NCBI GenBank assembly: GCA_009885795.1
Contig: VFKA01000035.1
Location: 62,001-126,000, forward strand
Source of the DNA: Rhodospirillales bacterium
Lineage (GTDB): Bacteria > Pseudomonadota > Alphaproteobacteria > Dongiales > Dongiaceae
Direction: 5' to 3'
Length of the DNA: 64,000 nt
A model generated the notes under the pieces. The model did not search any database. It was not told the DNA's origin and worked only from the letters and a program-made list of their open reading frames with translations. Below, piece after piece: positions 1 to 11,020 of the stretch (its first letter is position 1; every line of letters begins with the position of its first letter). The position numbers were made by a program, and so were the translations under genes.

Positions 1-504
1 GATGGGCGCGAGGTCTGCCGGCTGTTGCGCCGCAACGGCGTCGACGCCCCGATCATCATGCTGACCGGCGCCGATAGCGAGGTCGACACGATCCTCGGCC
101 TCGAATCGGGCGCCAACGATTATGTGACGAAGCCGTTTCGCCTCGGCGTGTTGCTGGCGCGGCTGCGCGCGCATTTACGCCAGCACGAAGGCAGCGAATC
201 GGCGGTCTTTACCGTCGGCCCCTACACGTTCAGGCCCGGCGCCAAGTTTCTGCTCGACGAAAAAGCCAAGAAGAAGATCCGCCTAACCGAGAAAGAAACC
301 GCGATCCTCAAATACCTCTATCGGATAGGCAGTCGCGCCGTCGACCGCGATACGCTCTTGGGCGAGGTGTGGGGATATAACGCCGGCGTCACCACGCACA
401 CGCTGGAGACGCATGTCTACCGGCTGCGCCAGAAGATCGAGCGCGACCCGTCGAACGCCCGGATTCTTGTCACCGAACCCGGCGGCTACCGGCTGGTGCC
501 CTGA
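1..504 (+). CDS. OmpR/PhoB-family response regulator (5' end outside window)
   Basis: This is the C-terminal part of a two-component DNA-binding response regulator; the reading frame is open from base 1, so the start and the phospho-acceptor Asp lie upstream of the window. The second half of the receiver domain is visible, with the switch Thr in IIMLTG and the conserved Lys in YVTKPF. After a linker comes a winged-helix DNA-binding domain whose recognition region is THTLETHVYRLRQKIE, ending in the typical GGYRLVP. No kinase is visible, so its stimulus is unknown. It converges on the MFS gene on the other strand and overlaps its 3' end by 19 bp. Confidence 0.93.
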   Translation, partial: DGREVCRLLRRNGVDAPIIMLTGADSEVDTILGLESGANDYVTKPFRLGVLLARLRAHLRQHEGSESAVFTVGPYTFRPGAKFLLDEKAKKKIRLTEKETAILKYLYRIGSRAVDRDTLLGEVWGYNAGVTTHTLETHVYRLRQKIERDPSNARILVTEPGGYRLVP

Positions 505-1682
505 TCGGGTCGAGCAAGCCGGCGCGCCACCCAAAGCCCGGCCAAAACCGCCATGGCGCCGGTCCCGCCGAACACCGGCACGGCAACGGCCCAATCGGCT
601 GAAGAGATCCACGCTAAGAGAAGCGGCCCGGCGAAGACCCCGATGTTGCGCCCGGTCATCAGGACCGAAAAACCGCGCGCGGCGTTGGCGCCGGCGAGCG
701 CGCCAGGCAGGGCAAAAAGGCAAGTCGGCGTGATGCCAGCGCCGATGCCATAGAACAGCAGCAGCGCCACCGCGCCCGCCGTGCCGCCGGCCAGTGGCAC
801 GGCAAGCCAGACAACGGCCTGCGCCGCCAATCCCACCACCAGAAGCGGCCCCAGCCTGTCCCGGCGCCGCAAGGCAAGGCCGGTCAGAAGGTTGCAGGCC
901 AGCAGCGTCGCCACCGGCAAGGCATAGGCAAGCGCCGCCGCCGGTCCGGCCAATCCGCCGACGTCCACCAGGTACAGCGGAAGCCAGGTCATGAAGGCGA
1001 AGTACTGGCCCGACCACAGCATGAAGACTCCGGCGCCGACCGCCATTGCCGGCCAGGGGAACGCGGCGGTGGAGCCGGGCCGGGATGCCGTCGCCTCGCT
1101 CGCCGCCTGGTGTCGGTCCCGCCGCCGCGCATGCCAAACGGCCATCAGCGCAGTGGCGGCAAGGGCGGCGATCCACGGGCCCTGCCACCAATCCGCGGCA
1201 AGAGACAGGCGCGCCATCGCCGTGGCGGCCAGTTGCCCGGTCGGGATCCAGGCCGCGATCGCGCCGATGACCAGCCCGGAATGTCTCGGCGAGGCGCTGG
1301 CGAGCGCGATGGCGGGGCCGGCGATGGCGGCGAAGGCGAAACCCACGCCCTCCACGGCCCGGCCGGCCAGCATCGCCTGGCCCGATTCGGGCGCCAGCAA
1401 GCCTATCGAGGCCCCGGCAAAGAGGCCGGCCAGGGCGGCCCAGACCGCGATTCGCGGGCCCCGGCGCCCGATCCATCGCCCGACGGCAAGGGAAAGACCT
1501 ATGCCGGCCAGCGCGTAGACCGACATGAACCCGCCGGCGAGGACATGGTCGTAATGATAGCGGGCGATAAGCGCCGGCAACACCGGCGGCAGCTTGAACA
1601 GATGAAGCGCCGCCAGGCTGGCGAGCCCGACGCCGAACCCGACGCCGGCCCAATCGGTGGATGCCGTCTTGCCTACTGTCAC
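486..1682 (-). CDS. MFS transporter
   Basis: Inner-membrane major facilitator superfamily permease of about 398 residues, made almost entirely of hydrophobic helices (around 12). A loop GRWIGRRGPR resembles the MFS loop 2-3 motif A. The substrate cannot be read from sequence. The frame stays open up to 1814, but that would overlap the divergent hydrolase gene and add a polar, non-membrane leader. I therefore prefer the GTG at 1682, just before the first helix; the exact start is uncertain. The 3' end overlaps the response regulator tail, a convergent arrangement. Confidence 0.85.
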   Translation of the reverse strand: MTVGKTASTDWAGVGFGVGLASLAALHLFKLPPVLPALIARYHYDHVLAGGFMSVYALAGIGLSLAVGRWIGRRGPRIAVWAALAGLFAGASIGLLAPESGQAMLAGRAVEGVGFAFAAIAGPAIALASASPRHSGLVIGAIAAWIPTGQLAATAMARLSLAADWWQGPWIAALAATALMAVWHARRRDRHQAASEATASRPGSTAAFPWPAMAVGAGVFMLWSGQYFAFMTWLPLYLVDVGGLAGPAAALAYALPVATLLACNLLTGLALRRRDRLGPLLVVGLAAQAVVWLAVPLAGGTAGAVALLLFYGIGAGITPTCLFALPGALAGANAARGFSVLMTGRNIGVFAGPLLLAWISSADWAVAVPVFGGTGAMAVLAGLWVARRLARPDQGTSR

Positions 1683-1761
1683 GTTCGGTACCGCCGGTTT
1701 CGCCCGCCCGATGACGATGTTATAAAGACTCTTGGGGCGGAGATAAGAGCGGGATCGAAGG

Positions 1762-2595
1762 GTGAGCGAAGGGGGCCATTTATCGGTTCGTTTTTGGGGC
1801 GTGCGGGGCAGCATCGCCTGCCCCGGGCCCGCCTATGTGCGCTATGGCGGTAATACCTCTTGCGTCGAGGTGCGCTGCGGCCCGCACCTGCTGATTTTTG
1901 ACGGGGGCACCGGCCTGCGACCGCTCGGCGAGGCGCTGAAGGCGGGTGGTCCGGTCGAGGCCGATCTGTTCTTCAGTCACTCCCATCTCGACCACGTCGT
2001 CGGCGTTCCTTTCTTTCACACCCTGTTCGAGCCGGAAAATCGGATCAGGCTGTGGGCCGGGCACCTGAAACCCGAGCGCGGCGTGCGCGATGTCATATGC
2101 GCGCTGATGACGGCACCGCTGTTCCCGGTGCCGGTCGAAATCTTCAGCGCCAGGACCGAGTTCCTCGACTTCGCCGCCGGCGAAACCTTGACGCCGAAAC
2201 CGGGGGTCGTCCTTCGGACCATCGCCCTCAACCACCCGAACGGATCGACCGGCTATCGCGTCGACTATGCCGGCAAGAGCGTCTGCTACGTGACCGATAC
2301 CGAACACGAGCCGGGCCGGCCGGATGCCAGGATCGTCGACTTCATTCGCGGTACCGACCTCTTCATCTATGACGCCACCTACACCGACGAGGAATATCCG
2401 CGCTATGCGACCTGGGGGCACTCGACCTGGGAGGAAGGCGTGCGGTTGGCCAAGGCGGCGCGCGTCAAGACCCTGGCGCTGTTCCACCACGACCCGTCGC
2501 ATGACGACGGGGCCATGGACCGCATCGCCGCGGCGGCCGCGGCGGCGTTACCCGGCGCCATCGCCGCCAGCGAAGGGCTGACGATCGAACTTTAG
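1762..2595 (+). CDS. MBL-fold metallo-hydrolase
   Basis: A 277-residue metallo-beta-lactamase-fold protein. The zinc-binding HSHLDH signature lies near residues 73-78, with further candidate ligands in YVTDTEH, in GHSTWEEG and in the C-terminal FHHDPSH. The N-terminus (FWGVRGSI, then YGGNTSCVEV) matches the COG1235 / PhnP / cyclic-phosphodiesterase-like branch rather than true beta-lactamases. Its substrate is probably a phosphodiester, but this is unproven. The start codon is GTG at 1762, after a purine-rich stretch. It is divergent from the MFS gene. Its TAG stop is the first bases of a palindromic repeat element. Confidence 0.88.
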   Translation: MSEGGHLSVRFWGVRGSIACPGPAYVRYGGNTSCVEVRCGPHLLIFDGGTGLRPLGEALKAGGPVEADLFFSHSHLDHVVGVPFFHTLFEPENRIRLWAGHLKPERGVRDVICALMTAPLFPVPVEIFSARTEFLDFAAGETLTPKPGVVLRTIALNHPNGSTGYRVDYAGKSVCYVTDTEHEPGRPDARIVDFIRGTDLFIYDATYTDEEYPRYATWGHSTWEEGVRLAKAARVKTLALFHHDPSHDDGAMDRIAAAAAAALPGAIAASEGLTIEL

Positions 2596-2685
2596 TACCC
2601 GCTATCGCAGAAACATGAGTCGGGCCCCATCCTTCGACAGGCTCAGGATGAGGCCCTCATGCTGAGCCTGTCGAAGCATGAGGGC
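2593..2685 (+). repeat. Dispersed palindromic repeat, copy 1
   Basis: A ~93-bp element beginning at TAGTACCCGC and ending at GCATGAGGGC. It contains a perfect hairpin with arms CTTCGACAGGCTCAG and CTGAGCCTGTCGAAG. Close copies lie at 12802-12895 (same orientation) and 63029-63121 (inverted). Its first bases coincide with the stop codon of the MBL hydrolase. No direct repeat is evident around this copy. The hairpin could also terminate transcription from either side, since it lies between convergent genes. Confidence 0.85.
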
Positions 2686-2720
2686 CGATGGTCCGTTTCA
2701 CGAACTCGTGATTCCGGACA

Positions 2721-3632
2721 CTAATACGGGTGATCGCGCAGCCAGGCGCAATAATGTTGAAGACCCTTGGCCAGCGGCCAAGCCGGGCGGTAGCCGATCT
2801 CCCGCTCGGCCGCGGCGATATCCCATTCGCCCTGGCGGTCGAGGTGCCACGATCCGGGACCGATCTCGATTACCGCGCCGGGCAGCAGCGGCCGCAGGAT
2901 CGCGACCGCGTCGGCAAGCGAGCATTGCGGGCCTCCGGTTATGTTGAAAATGTGGCCGCGCGGCTCGGCGGCGTCGGCGGCAAGAATGGCGGCGCGGGCC
3001 ACGTCCTCGACGTGAATGAAATGAAACCGGTGGTCGGCGCCTTTCGCCATCCGGAACGGCTCGCCGGCCAGCACGGTCTTGACGATGTCGCGCAGGATCT
3101 GCGGCATCCGGTTGCCCGGGCCGTAGATTTCGGACACGCGCAGCGACAGGATGTCGGTGCCGTAGAGGTCGTTATAGACCTTGGCGAACATCTCGGTCGC
3201 GACCTTGGTGACGCCATAGGGCGTCGTCGGCGCCAGCGGCGATGCCTCGCTCACCCGGCCGTCGATGTGCCCGTACACGGTCTCCGACGAGAAATTGACG
3301 ATCCGCTTGACGCCGGCGAGCTTCGCCGCCTCGAACAAATGAATGGTGCCGTCGATGTTGGCCGCCACCGTGGTGATCGGCAGCTCGATCGACAGATCGG
3401 GGTGCGACATGGCCGCCGTGTGGATGATGCGGGCCACGCCGTGGCGCTTGCATGTATCGACGATGCGCGGGATGTCGAAGAGCTCGCCCTGCACCGGAAT
3501 GACCGCGGCACCGGCCGCGCCTTCCGCGTAATCGCGGTTGTAGCTGACGACGCGATCGCCCCGCGCCTCGAGCTGGGCCACGATATGGCGCCCGGCATAG
3601 CCGAGCCCGCCCGTCACCATTGTCGCGCCCAT
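2721..3632 (-). CDS. NAD-dependent epimerase/dehydratase
   Basis: Extended short-chain dehydrogenase of 303 residues. The N-terminal Rossmann motif is TGGLGYAG (residues 7-14) and the catalytic signature is Ser (NFSSETVYG) followed by YGVTK. The C-terminal part follows the UDP-glucose 4-epimerase/NDP-sugar dehydratase pattern (VSEIYGPGNRMP, FIHVEDVARA). It probably modifies a nucleotide sugar in the cytoplasm. It is the last gene of a long minus-strand array and starts 10 bp after the ABC permease stop. This links an Opp-type importer to sugar metabolism. The exact sugar is unknown. Confidence 0.9.
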   Translation of the reverse strand: MGATMVTGGLGYAGRHIVAQLEARGDRVVSYNRDYAEGAAGAAVIPVQGELFDIPRIVDTCKRHGVARIIHTAAMSHPDLSIELPITTVAANIDGTIHLFEAAKLAGVKRIVNFSSETVYGHIDGRVSEASPLAPTTPYGVTKVATEMFAKVYNDLYGTDILSLRVSEIYGPGNRMPQILRDIVKTVLAGEPFRMAKGADHRFHFIHVEDVARAAILAADAAEPRGHIFNITGGPQCSLADAVAILRPLLPGAVIEIGPGSWHLDRQGEWDIAAAEREIGYRPAWPLAKGLQHYCAWLRDHPY

Positions 3633-3642
3633 GGCGCCGCGC

Positions 3643-4833
3643 CTACTTGTAGGGATCGGCGGCGTCGCGCAATCCGTCGCCCATGAAATTGAACGCCAGC
3701 ACCACCAGGATCACCGGCGCCACCGGCAGCATGAGCCAGGGATAGAGCGCCACCACGTTGATGTTCTGCGCTTCGTTCAGCAGCACGCCCCACGACGTGA
3801 TCGGCGCGCGTAGGCCAAGGCCAAGGAAGGACAAAGCCGTCTCGCCGAGGATCATGGTCGGCACCGACAGCGTCACCGAGGCGATGAGGTGGCTGGCGAA
3901 GCTCGGCAGCAAATGGCGGGCGATGATGCGCCTGGGACTCGCGCCCATGAGCTGGGCGGCGACGCAGAAATCCTCCTCGCGCAGCGCCAGCAGCTTCGAG
4001 CGCACCGCGCGCGCCAGGCCGGTCCAGTCGAGCAGGCCGAGGATGATGGTGATCCCGAAATAGACCAGGATCGGGCTCCACGTCACCGGCAGGATCGCCG
4101 ACAGCGCCAACCATAGCGGAACGTGCGGCAGCGAACGCAGCACTTCGATCAACCGCTGGCTGACGTTATCGACCCAGCCGCCGTGATAGCCGGCAAGCCC
4201 GCCGATGATGACCCCTAGCAGGAAGCTCACGCTGACGCCCAAGAGGCCGATGGTCAGCGATATGCGCGCGCCATAAATGATCCGCGACAGCATGTCGCGA
4301 CCTAGCCGGTCGGTGCCGAAGAAGAAGAGCGTTCCGTCCTCGGGTGGGCAGACGAAATGAAAACTCGCCTCGATCCAACCCCAGAACCGGTACGTGTCGC
4401 CCGAGCAAAAGAATCTCAATGGCTGCGGCCGGTTCGTATCCGGCGTATAGGTGCGCTGGAGATTCTCCATGTTCAGTTCGTAGTCGAACGGGTAGACGAA
4501 CGGCCCGATGAACTCGCCATCGTGGATAAAATGCACGCGCTGGGGCGGGGCATAGATGAAATCGATGTTCCGGCTGTGCAGGTCGTAGGGCGCCAACGGC
4601 TCGCTGATCAGGATCGCCGCGTACATGACGATGAGAATGGCGGCCGACACCACCGCCAGCCGATGCCGGCGGAAGCGCCACCACATCATCCGCCATTGAG
4701 AGGCAAGATAATAACGCTCCTGGCCCGGCGTCAGGCGCTCGATCGATGCCGGGTCGAACGGTTCCGTCGAAACCTGGTGCGGAATCGGCTGGCGCGCGCC
4801 GATGGGGCGGGCGGCGCCTTCGGCGACACTCAT
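3643..4833 (-). CDS. ABC transporter permease, OppC/DppC type
   Basis: Inner-membrane permease (396 residues) of a peptide/opine/nickel-type ABC importer. A cytoplasmic N-terminus is followed by TM1 (near residues 58-78), then a periplasmic insertion of ~100 residues. The standard DppC core starts at FFFGTDRLGRDMLSRIIYGA. The EAA loop that docks the ATPase is AAQLMGASPRRIIARHLLP. The insertion between TM1 and TM2 is longer than in E. coli DppC. Its ATG overlaps the stop of the upstream OppB-type gene by 4 bp (ATGA), so the two permeases are translationally coupled. Confidence 0.93.
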   Translation of the reverse strand: MSVAEGAARPIGARQPIPHQVSTEPFDPASIERLTPGQERYYLASQWRMMWWRFRRHRLAVVSAAILIVMYAAILISEPLAPYDLHSRNIDFIYAPPQRVHFIHDGEFIGPFVYPFDYELNMENLQRTYTPDTNRPQPLRFFCSGDTYRFWGWIEASFHFVCPPEDGTLFFFGTDRLGRDMLSRIIYGARISLTIGLLGVSVSFLLGVIIGGLAGYHGGWVDNVSQRLIEVLRSLPHVPLWLALSAILPVTWSPILVYFGITIILGLLDWTGLARAVRSKLLALREEDFCVAAQLMGASPRRIIARHLLPSFASHLIASVTLSVPTMILGETALSFLGLGLRAPITSWGVLLNEAQNINVVALYPWLMLPVAPVILVVLAFNFMGDGLRDAADPYK

Positions 4834-5828
4834 TTCGTCGCTCCCCCACTCAACCGGATGCGCGGATCGAGCATCGCCAGAAGAATGTCGGACAAGAACA
4901 CCCCGATCACCGTCAACACGGCGAGGAACATGAGAAACGAACCGGCGAGGTACATGTCCTGGCTGCGCAACGCGTCCAGCAGCATCGGTCCCGTGGTCGG
5001 CAGCGACATGACCACCGACACCAGGACGGCGCCGGAAACGACCTCCGGCAGCAGGCTGCCGATGTCGGACACGAAGGGATTAAGGGACATGCGCAAGGGG
5101 TACTTTATCAGCGCCCGCCAACCCGGAAGACCCTTGGCCCGCGCGGTCACGTAATACTGCTTCTGAAGCTCATCCAGAAGATTGGCGCGTAGGCGCCGGA
5201 TCATCCCCGCCGTGCCCGAGGTTCCGATGACGACGACGGGCACCCACAGATGCGCCAGTACCGATTGCAGTTTGCCCCAGGTCCAGGGTTGGTCGATATA
5301 GCCCGGATCCATGAGCCCGCCGATCGAAACGCCGAACTGGACGTGAGCGAAGTAGAGCAGAACCAGCGCGAGAAGAAAGCTCGGGACCGCGAGGCCGAGA
5401 AAGCCGATGAAGGTCAGCAGATAGTCGAACACGCCATACTGGTGCGTCGCCGAATAGACGCCGATGGGGAAGGAAACGATCCACACGAACAGAATGGTGG
5501 CGAGCGACACGATCGCGGTCAGGCTCAGGCGATCGCCGACGACCTCGTTCACCGGCAGGCTGTACTCGAACGAATAGCCGAGATCGCCTTGTACCAGCCC
5601 GCCGATCCATTTCAGGTATTGCACGTACAGGGGCTGGTCGAGCCCGTACTGAGCTCGAATGAACCCGATTTTTTCCTGATCGACAGCCTCGCCCTGGCTC
5701 TCCAACTCGGCGATATAGGTGCTGAGATAATCGCCGGGCGGCGCCTGGATGATGATGAAGATGAGCGCGCTGGTAATCAGCAGCGTCGGCACCATCGACA
5801 GAATGCGGCGGACGAGATAGCCAAGCAT
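4830..5828 (-). CDS. ABC transporter permease, OppB/DppB type
   Basis: A 332-residue permease partner of the OppC-type gene. The N-terminus LGYLVRRILSMVPTLL is characteristic of the OppB/DppB family, followed by a periplasmic loop and five more helices. The EAA-like loop is YYVTARAKGLPGWRALIKYPLR. It forms the membrane channel with the downstream permease, coupled by ATGA overlap. It begins 29 bp downstream of the substrate-binding protein stop, in the same transcription direction. Confidence 0.93.
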   Translation of the reverse strand: MLGYLVRRILSMVPTLLITSALIFIIIQAPPGDYLSTYIAELESQGEAVDQEKIGFIRAQYGLDQPLYVQYLKWIGGLVQGDLGYSFEYSLPVNEVVGDRLSLTAIVSLATILFVWIVSFPIGVYSATHQYGVFDYLLTFIGFLGLAVPSFLLALVLLYFAHVQFGVSIGGLMDPGYIDQPWTWGKLQSVLAHLWVPVVVIGTSGTAGMIRRLRANLLDELQKQYYVTARAKGLPGWRALIKYPLRMSLNPFVSDIGSLLPEVVSGAVLVSVVMSLPTTGPMLLDALRSQDMYLAGSFLMFLAVLTVIGVFLSDILLAMLDPRIRLSGGATK

Positions 5829-5857
5829 GTCGCGAACCCGATCCTTGCGATTATTTT

Positions 5858-7824
5858 CTAGTTCGTGGCCGTCTGGGTGGAGCGTGTATCGTCGAGCCAG
5901 AAGCAGTCCGGGCGATACATGCCGAAATGCGCGCCCGGATCCCAGCTATAGACGCCCTTCTCGGGCACGTTGCGCAAACGGTCGCGCACGACCACCGGCT
6001 GCGGCACGCCGGCAACGGTGCCGATGGTGAAGACCTGATCGGTGAACACCGACAGCATCAGATGCCAGATGTCCGCGCGCTCGCCCGTGGTCGGGGCCTG
6101 GCGCCAGGCATGCAGAAGTTCGCCCAGCGTCACCGCCGCCGGCATGTCGGCGGGTTCGCCGGCCTCGCCTCCGGTTTCATTGTACTGTCCCCATTTCGGC
6201 CACATCAGCTGCTGCTGCGTGGTCGGCGCAAGTTCGAGCGGGGCCATGTCGGGCGTCGGCATGCCGTTCTCGAGGCCGGTCCATACCGACATCAAGGTCT
6301 CGCCGGCGAAGATTCGGTTTCGGAATACCTCGCGCTGCGACGGCTTGGTGAACAACCCGACGCCCACTTTGCGCCAGGAATCGCGGATAAGCTCCAGCAC
6401 GTCCGCTTCCTCCGTGCTTTCGCCGGCCGTCTCGACCACGATGCTGAGGCTCCGCCCGTCCGGAAGCAGGCGGATGCCGTCGCTGTCGCGCTCCGTCAGG
6501 CCGAAGCTATCGAGAAGATTACTGGCCTGCTTCGGGTCATACTGCGCCCAGGCGGTGCGATACTCCGGCCGATAGAGCGAGCTGCCCTGCAACACCGTGT
6601 TTCCACCTTCGATGCCCAACCCGTAATAGATCGCTTGGTTAATCTCGTGGCGGTCGATGGCCAGCGACAACGCGCGGCGGAAGCGCACATCGCGCATCAA
6701 TTCGCGCCAGATAGGGTCGTTGACGCTGAGGTTCGGATGGAGCGCGAATTTCGAACCGGTCACGCTGTCCCACAATCGTACTTTATATTTTCCGGGCGCC
6801 TCGCCCGCCTTGAGAAACGTATAGTTGTCGAACCGCAGGTTGCGGGCCTGCAAATCGGCTTCGCCGGCGCCGGCCTTGGCCGGAATGATCTTGCTGTCGG
6901 CGATCTGTACGATGACGCGGTCGATATAGGGAAGCTGGCGTCCTTCCGGATCGACCCGGTGATAATAGGGATTGCGCTCGAACACGAATCGCTCGGATGG
7001 CGGCTTGGTCCGCAACACCCAGGGCTCCAGCGTCGGCTGCTTCGGATTGTCGTTCTTGTAGAGATTGTCCCTGCGGTTATGCAGCGCCGCCCAATTCGGC
7101 TGCTCGGCTTCCGTGACTTTCAAGGCAAGCTCGTCGGGATCGGCGTATTTGGCGTGAAACTTCTTCAGGTACTTGTTCGGCCGGAAGATATAGAGCGGAC
7201 TCGGCCCCGCGAGCGCCGGAAGAAAATCCGCGTTCGGTTGCAACCAGGTGTAACGAACCGTGCTCTCGTCCAGGAACTCGACGGTCGGCGGCTGGCCATT
7301 GACCATCATGATATTCGGCGGCCCGGTCGGCGCCAGCTCCTCGTTGTTGGCGACGTCCTCCCACCAATAGCGAAAGTCCTCGGTCGTGAAGGGCTGCCCG
7401 TCCGACCATCTGTGGCCCGGGCGCAGGTGGAAGGTGAAGATGCGGCCCTCCTCCACGTCGAAGGATTGCAACAGGTCGGGGACCAACTCGAAATTCACGT
7501 CATAGCCGACAAGCCGCGAATAGCCGTAGACCACCATCATGCGCGTGTCCTTGGCCGACGCCATCAGCATGGTGAGCTCGCCGCCATGCCGGCCGACGTT
7601 CTGGCCGGCGGCATCGAGCCTGGCGACCGCGGGCAGCGCCGGCAGGCGCTCGGCGACCGGCGGCAGTTCGCCCGCCGCCACCTGTTCCGCAAGGCTCGGC
7701 GGCTCGACGAAGGTCATGGTGACCACGTCGGCGGCGGTATCGGTTTCTTGCGCCCGCGCTCCGGCGGCGGTCAGCGCCGCCAGGGCCATCAGGGCGATCG
7801 CCGTCGAACGTCGAAGAATGGTCG

Positions 7825-7828
<4 letters not shown>
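5858..7828 (-). CDS. ABC transporter substrate-binding protein (SBP family 5)
   Basis: Periplasmic solute-binding protein of 656 residues, longer than typical Dpp/Opp binding proteins (about 530-550). The N-terminal Sec signal peptide is a basic start, then ALMALAALTAAGARAQ with cleavage likely after ARA. Family 5 landmarks are present: a long N-terminal lobe with HWRSD-type text (RPGHRWSDGQPFTTEDFRYW) and VRFRRALSLAIDRHEINQ. The reading frame extends far upstream, but that part lies over the ATPase gene. The ATG at 7828 overlaps that gene's stop by 4 bp. The ligand is unknown: oligopeptide, muropeptide or glycoside are all possible in this context. Confidence 0.92.
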
Positions 7829-9710
<1,882 letters not shown>

Positions 9711-9714
<4 letters not shown>

Positions 9715-10238
9715 CCGAGCCGTTCCCGCCGGCGCTCCGGCATGTCCTCCGGCGCCAAGCCGGGGACCGACAGACCGAGCGCGCCGAAATTCGCCGTCGT
9801 CGTCGGATTGAGCGCCAGCCGGTTGGCTTGCGCCGCGGCGGCCGCGCCGCCCGCGATCCGGTCGAACCCGTCGATGGTGGAATCGATCGCCAGCCGCCGG
9901 CCGCCGGCCTTCAGGGTCAGCGTCATCCAGCCATCGCTCCTATTTCGTCGCGTAGCGAAGAAGCGCAAGCGCACATCGTCGATTTCCGCCCACCCGAGAA
10001 CCTTCCCTGACCGGCCGGCCACCCCAATCGCCTCGCCGGTCATTTCGATTGCCTGACGATGGCGCAGCGCCGTGCGCATGGTGAACAGGATGAACAGCGC
10101 CGTCAATCCGCCAAATATTACCGTGGGAATGACGCTTGGCATGCCGATGGCAAGCCCGCCCGCGCACAAGACCCCGCCGGCCGCGCCGCGCGCATAGTCG
10201 GCGGCAACCGCCCGGACCTGGTAGCGATGGAGGCTCAT
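9711..10238 (-). CDS. Two-TM protein of unknown function, PH-like domain possible
   Basis: A protein of 175 residues that I do not recognise. It has a short basic N-terminus, then two hydrophobic segments (about residues 19-56) forming a membrane hairpin. A soluble part follows ([31 protein letters not shown]), whose strand-rich pattern resembles bacterial PH-like domains behind a TM pair. The ATG at 10238 overlaps the deacetylase stop by 4 bp, and its own stop overlaps the ATPase start by 4 bp. It therefore belongs firmly to the array. A role at the inner membrane with the glycan or importer proteins is inferred only from position. Confidence 0.75.
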
Positions 10239-11020
10239 GGCCGCTTCAATACGGGCCGGCCCGAGGCATTGGCAAGCCCGAAGACCTCGGTCGCGGGCAA
10301 CCAGCGCAAGGTTTCGTGCGCGCGCGCGCGGGCGAAGAGTTCGGCCATGAAGGCGCCGGCCTCCGGCGGCTGCGCCGCGTGGTGGGTCAGAACGCCGGTC
10401 GGCTCGTCCGCGTCGACGCGGCCCTCCCTGCGGTCGCGCAGGTGCTCGACCAGCGCCGCCAGCGCGCGGGCCTCGCCGATGAACCCCCGGCCCTGCCGCC
10501 AATCGACGAGATCGACATGGACGTTAACCACGGCGAGACGAAATCGGCTGGTGGCCTCGCGCGGCCGGTACAGCGAAAGCCCATGGAACCCGATCCCGGC
10601 AAGCGCGGCCGCCGTCTCGTCGCCGATCCGGTTCCAAGGCGGCACCATCACCGGCAGGGCCTTGCCCCCGAACAGCGCCGTCAGCCGGGCGCGCCCGGCC
10701 GCCATCTCGCCCGTCATCTCGGCCAGCGCCCGATGCGGGCCCAGCTCGGATTTTTTTTCGGGCGGGGGCGCATGATTGGCATGGGCATAGCCGTGCTGAA
10801 GGACATCGACATGCTCGGTGCCGCCGATGCGCCGGGCCAGTGCCGGTCGCGCCAGCGCCGGAATGACGGCAAGCGCCAGCGGCGACGCCGGCCCCGCCAT
10901 CTCGAGCAGGGCCTCCAACGCCGCGGAAGGCTCGACGGCATCGTCATCGCGCCACCAAAGATTCACCGGCCGCCGGCCCCAGGCCCCAAGTTCGCGTGAC
11001 AGCGCCTGCCAGTCGCTCAT
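10235..11020 (-). CDS. Polysaccharide deacetylase-family protein
   Basis: A 261-residue NodB-like protein. The metal/catalytic Asp region is LWWRDDDAVE (residues 21-30) and the His pair is in QHGYAHAN; a later VPPWNR matches the arginine-containing motif of the fold. These changes from the canonical TFDDG / HSxxH motifs resemble the DUF2334-like or 'polysaccharide deacetylase family' proteins found in glycan clusters. There is no signal peptide, so it probably acts in the cytoplasm, perhaps on a lipid- or nucleotide-linked sugar. It overlaps both neighbours by 4 bp and sits among glycosyltransferases. Confidence 0.82.
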   Translation of the reverse strand: MSDWQALSRELGAWGRRPVNLWWRDDDAVEPSAALEALLEMAGPASPLALAVIPALARPALARRIGGTEHVDVLQHGYAHANHAPPPEKKSELGPHRALAEMTGEMAAGRARLTALFGGKALPVMVPPWNRIGDETAAALAGIGFHGLSLYRPREATSRFRLAVVNVHVDLVDWRQGRGFIGEARALAALVEHLRDRREGRVDADEPTGVLTHHAAQPPEAGAFMAELFARARAHETLRWLPATEVFGLANASGRPVLKRP

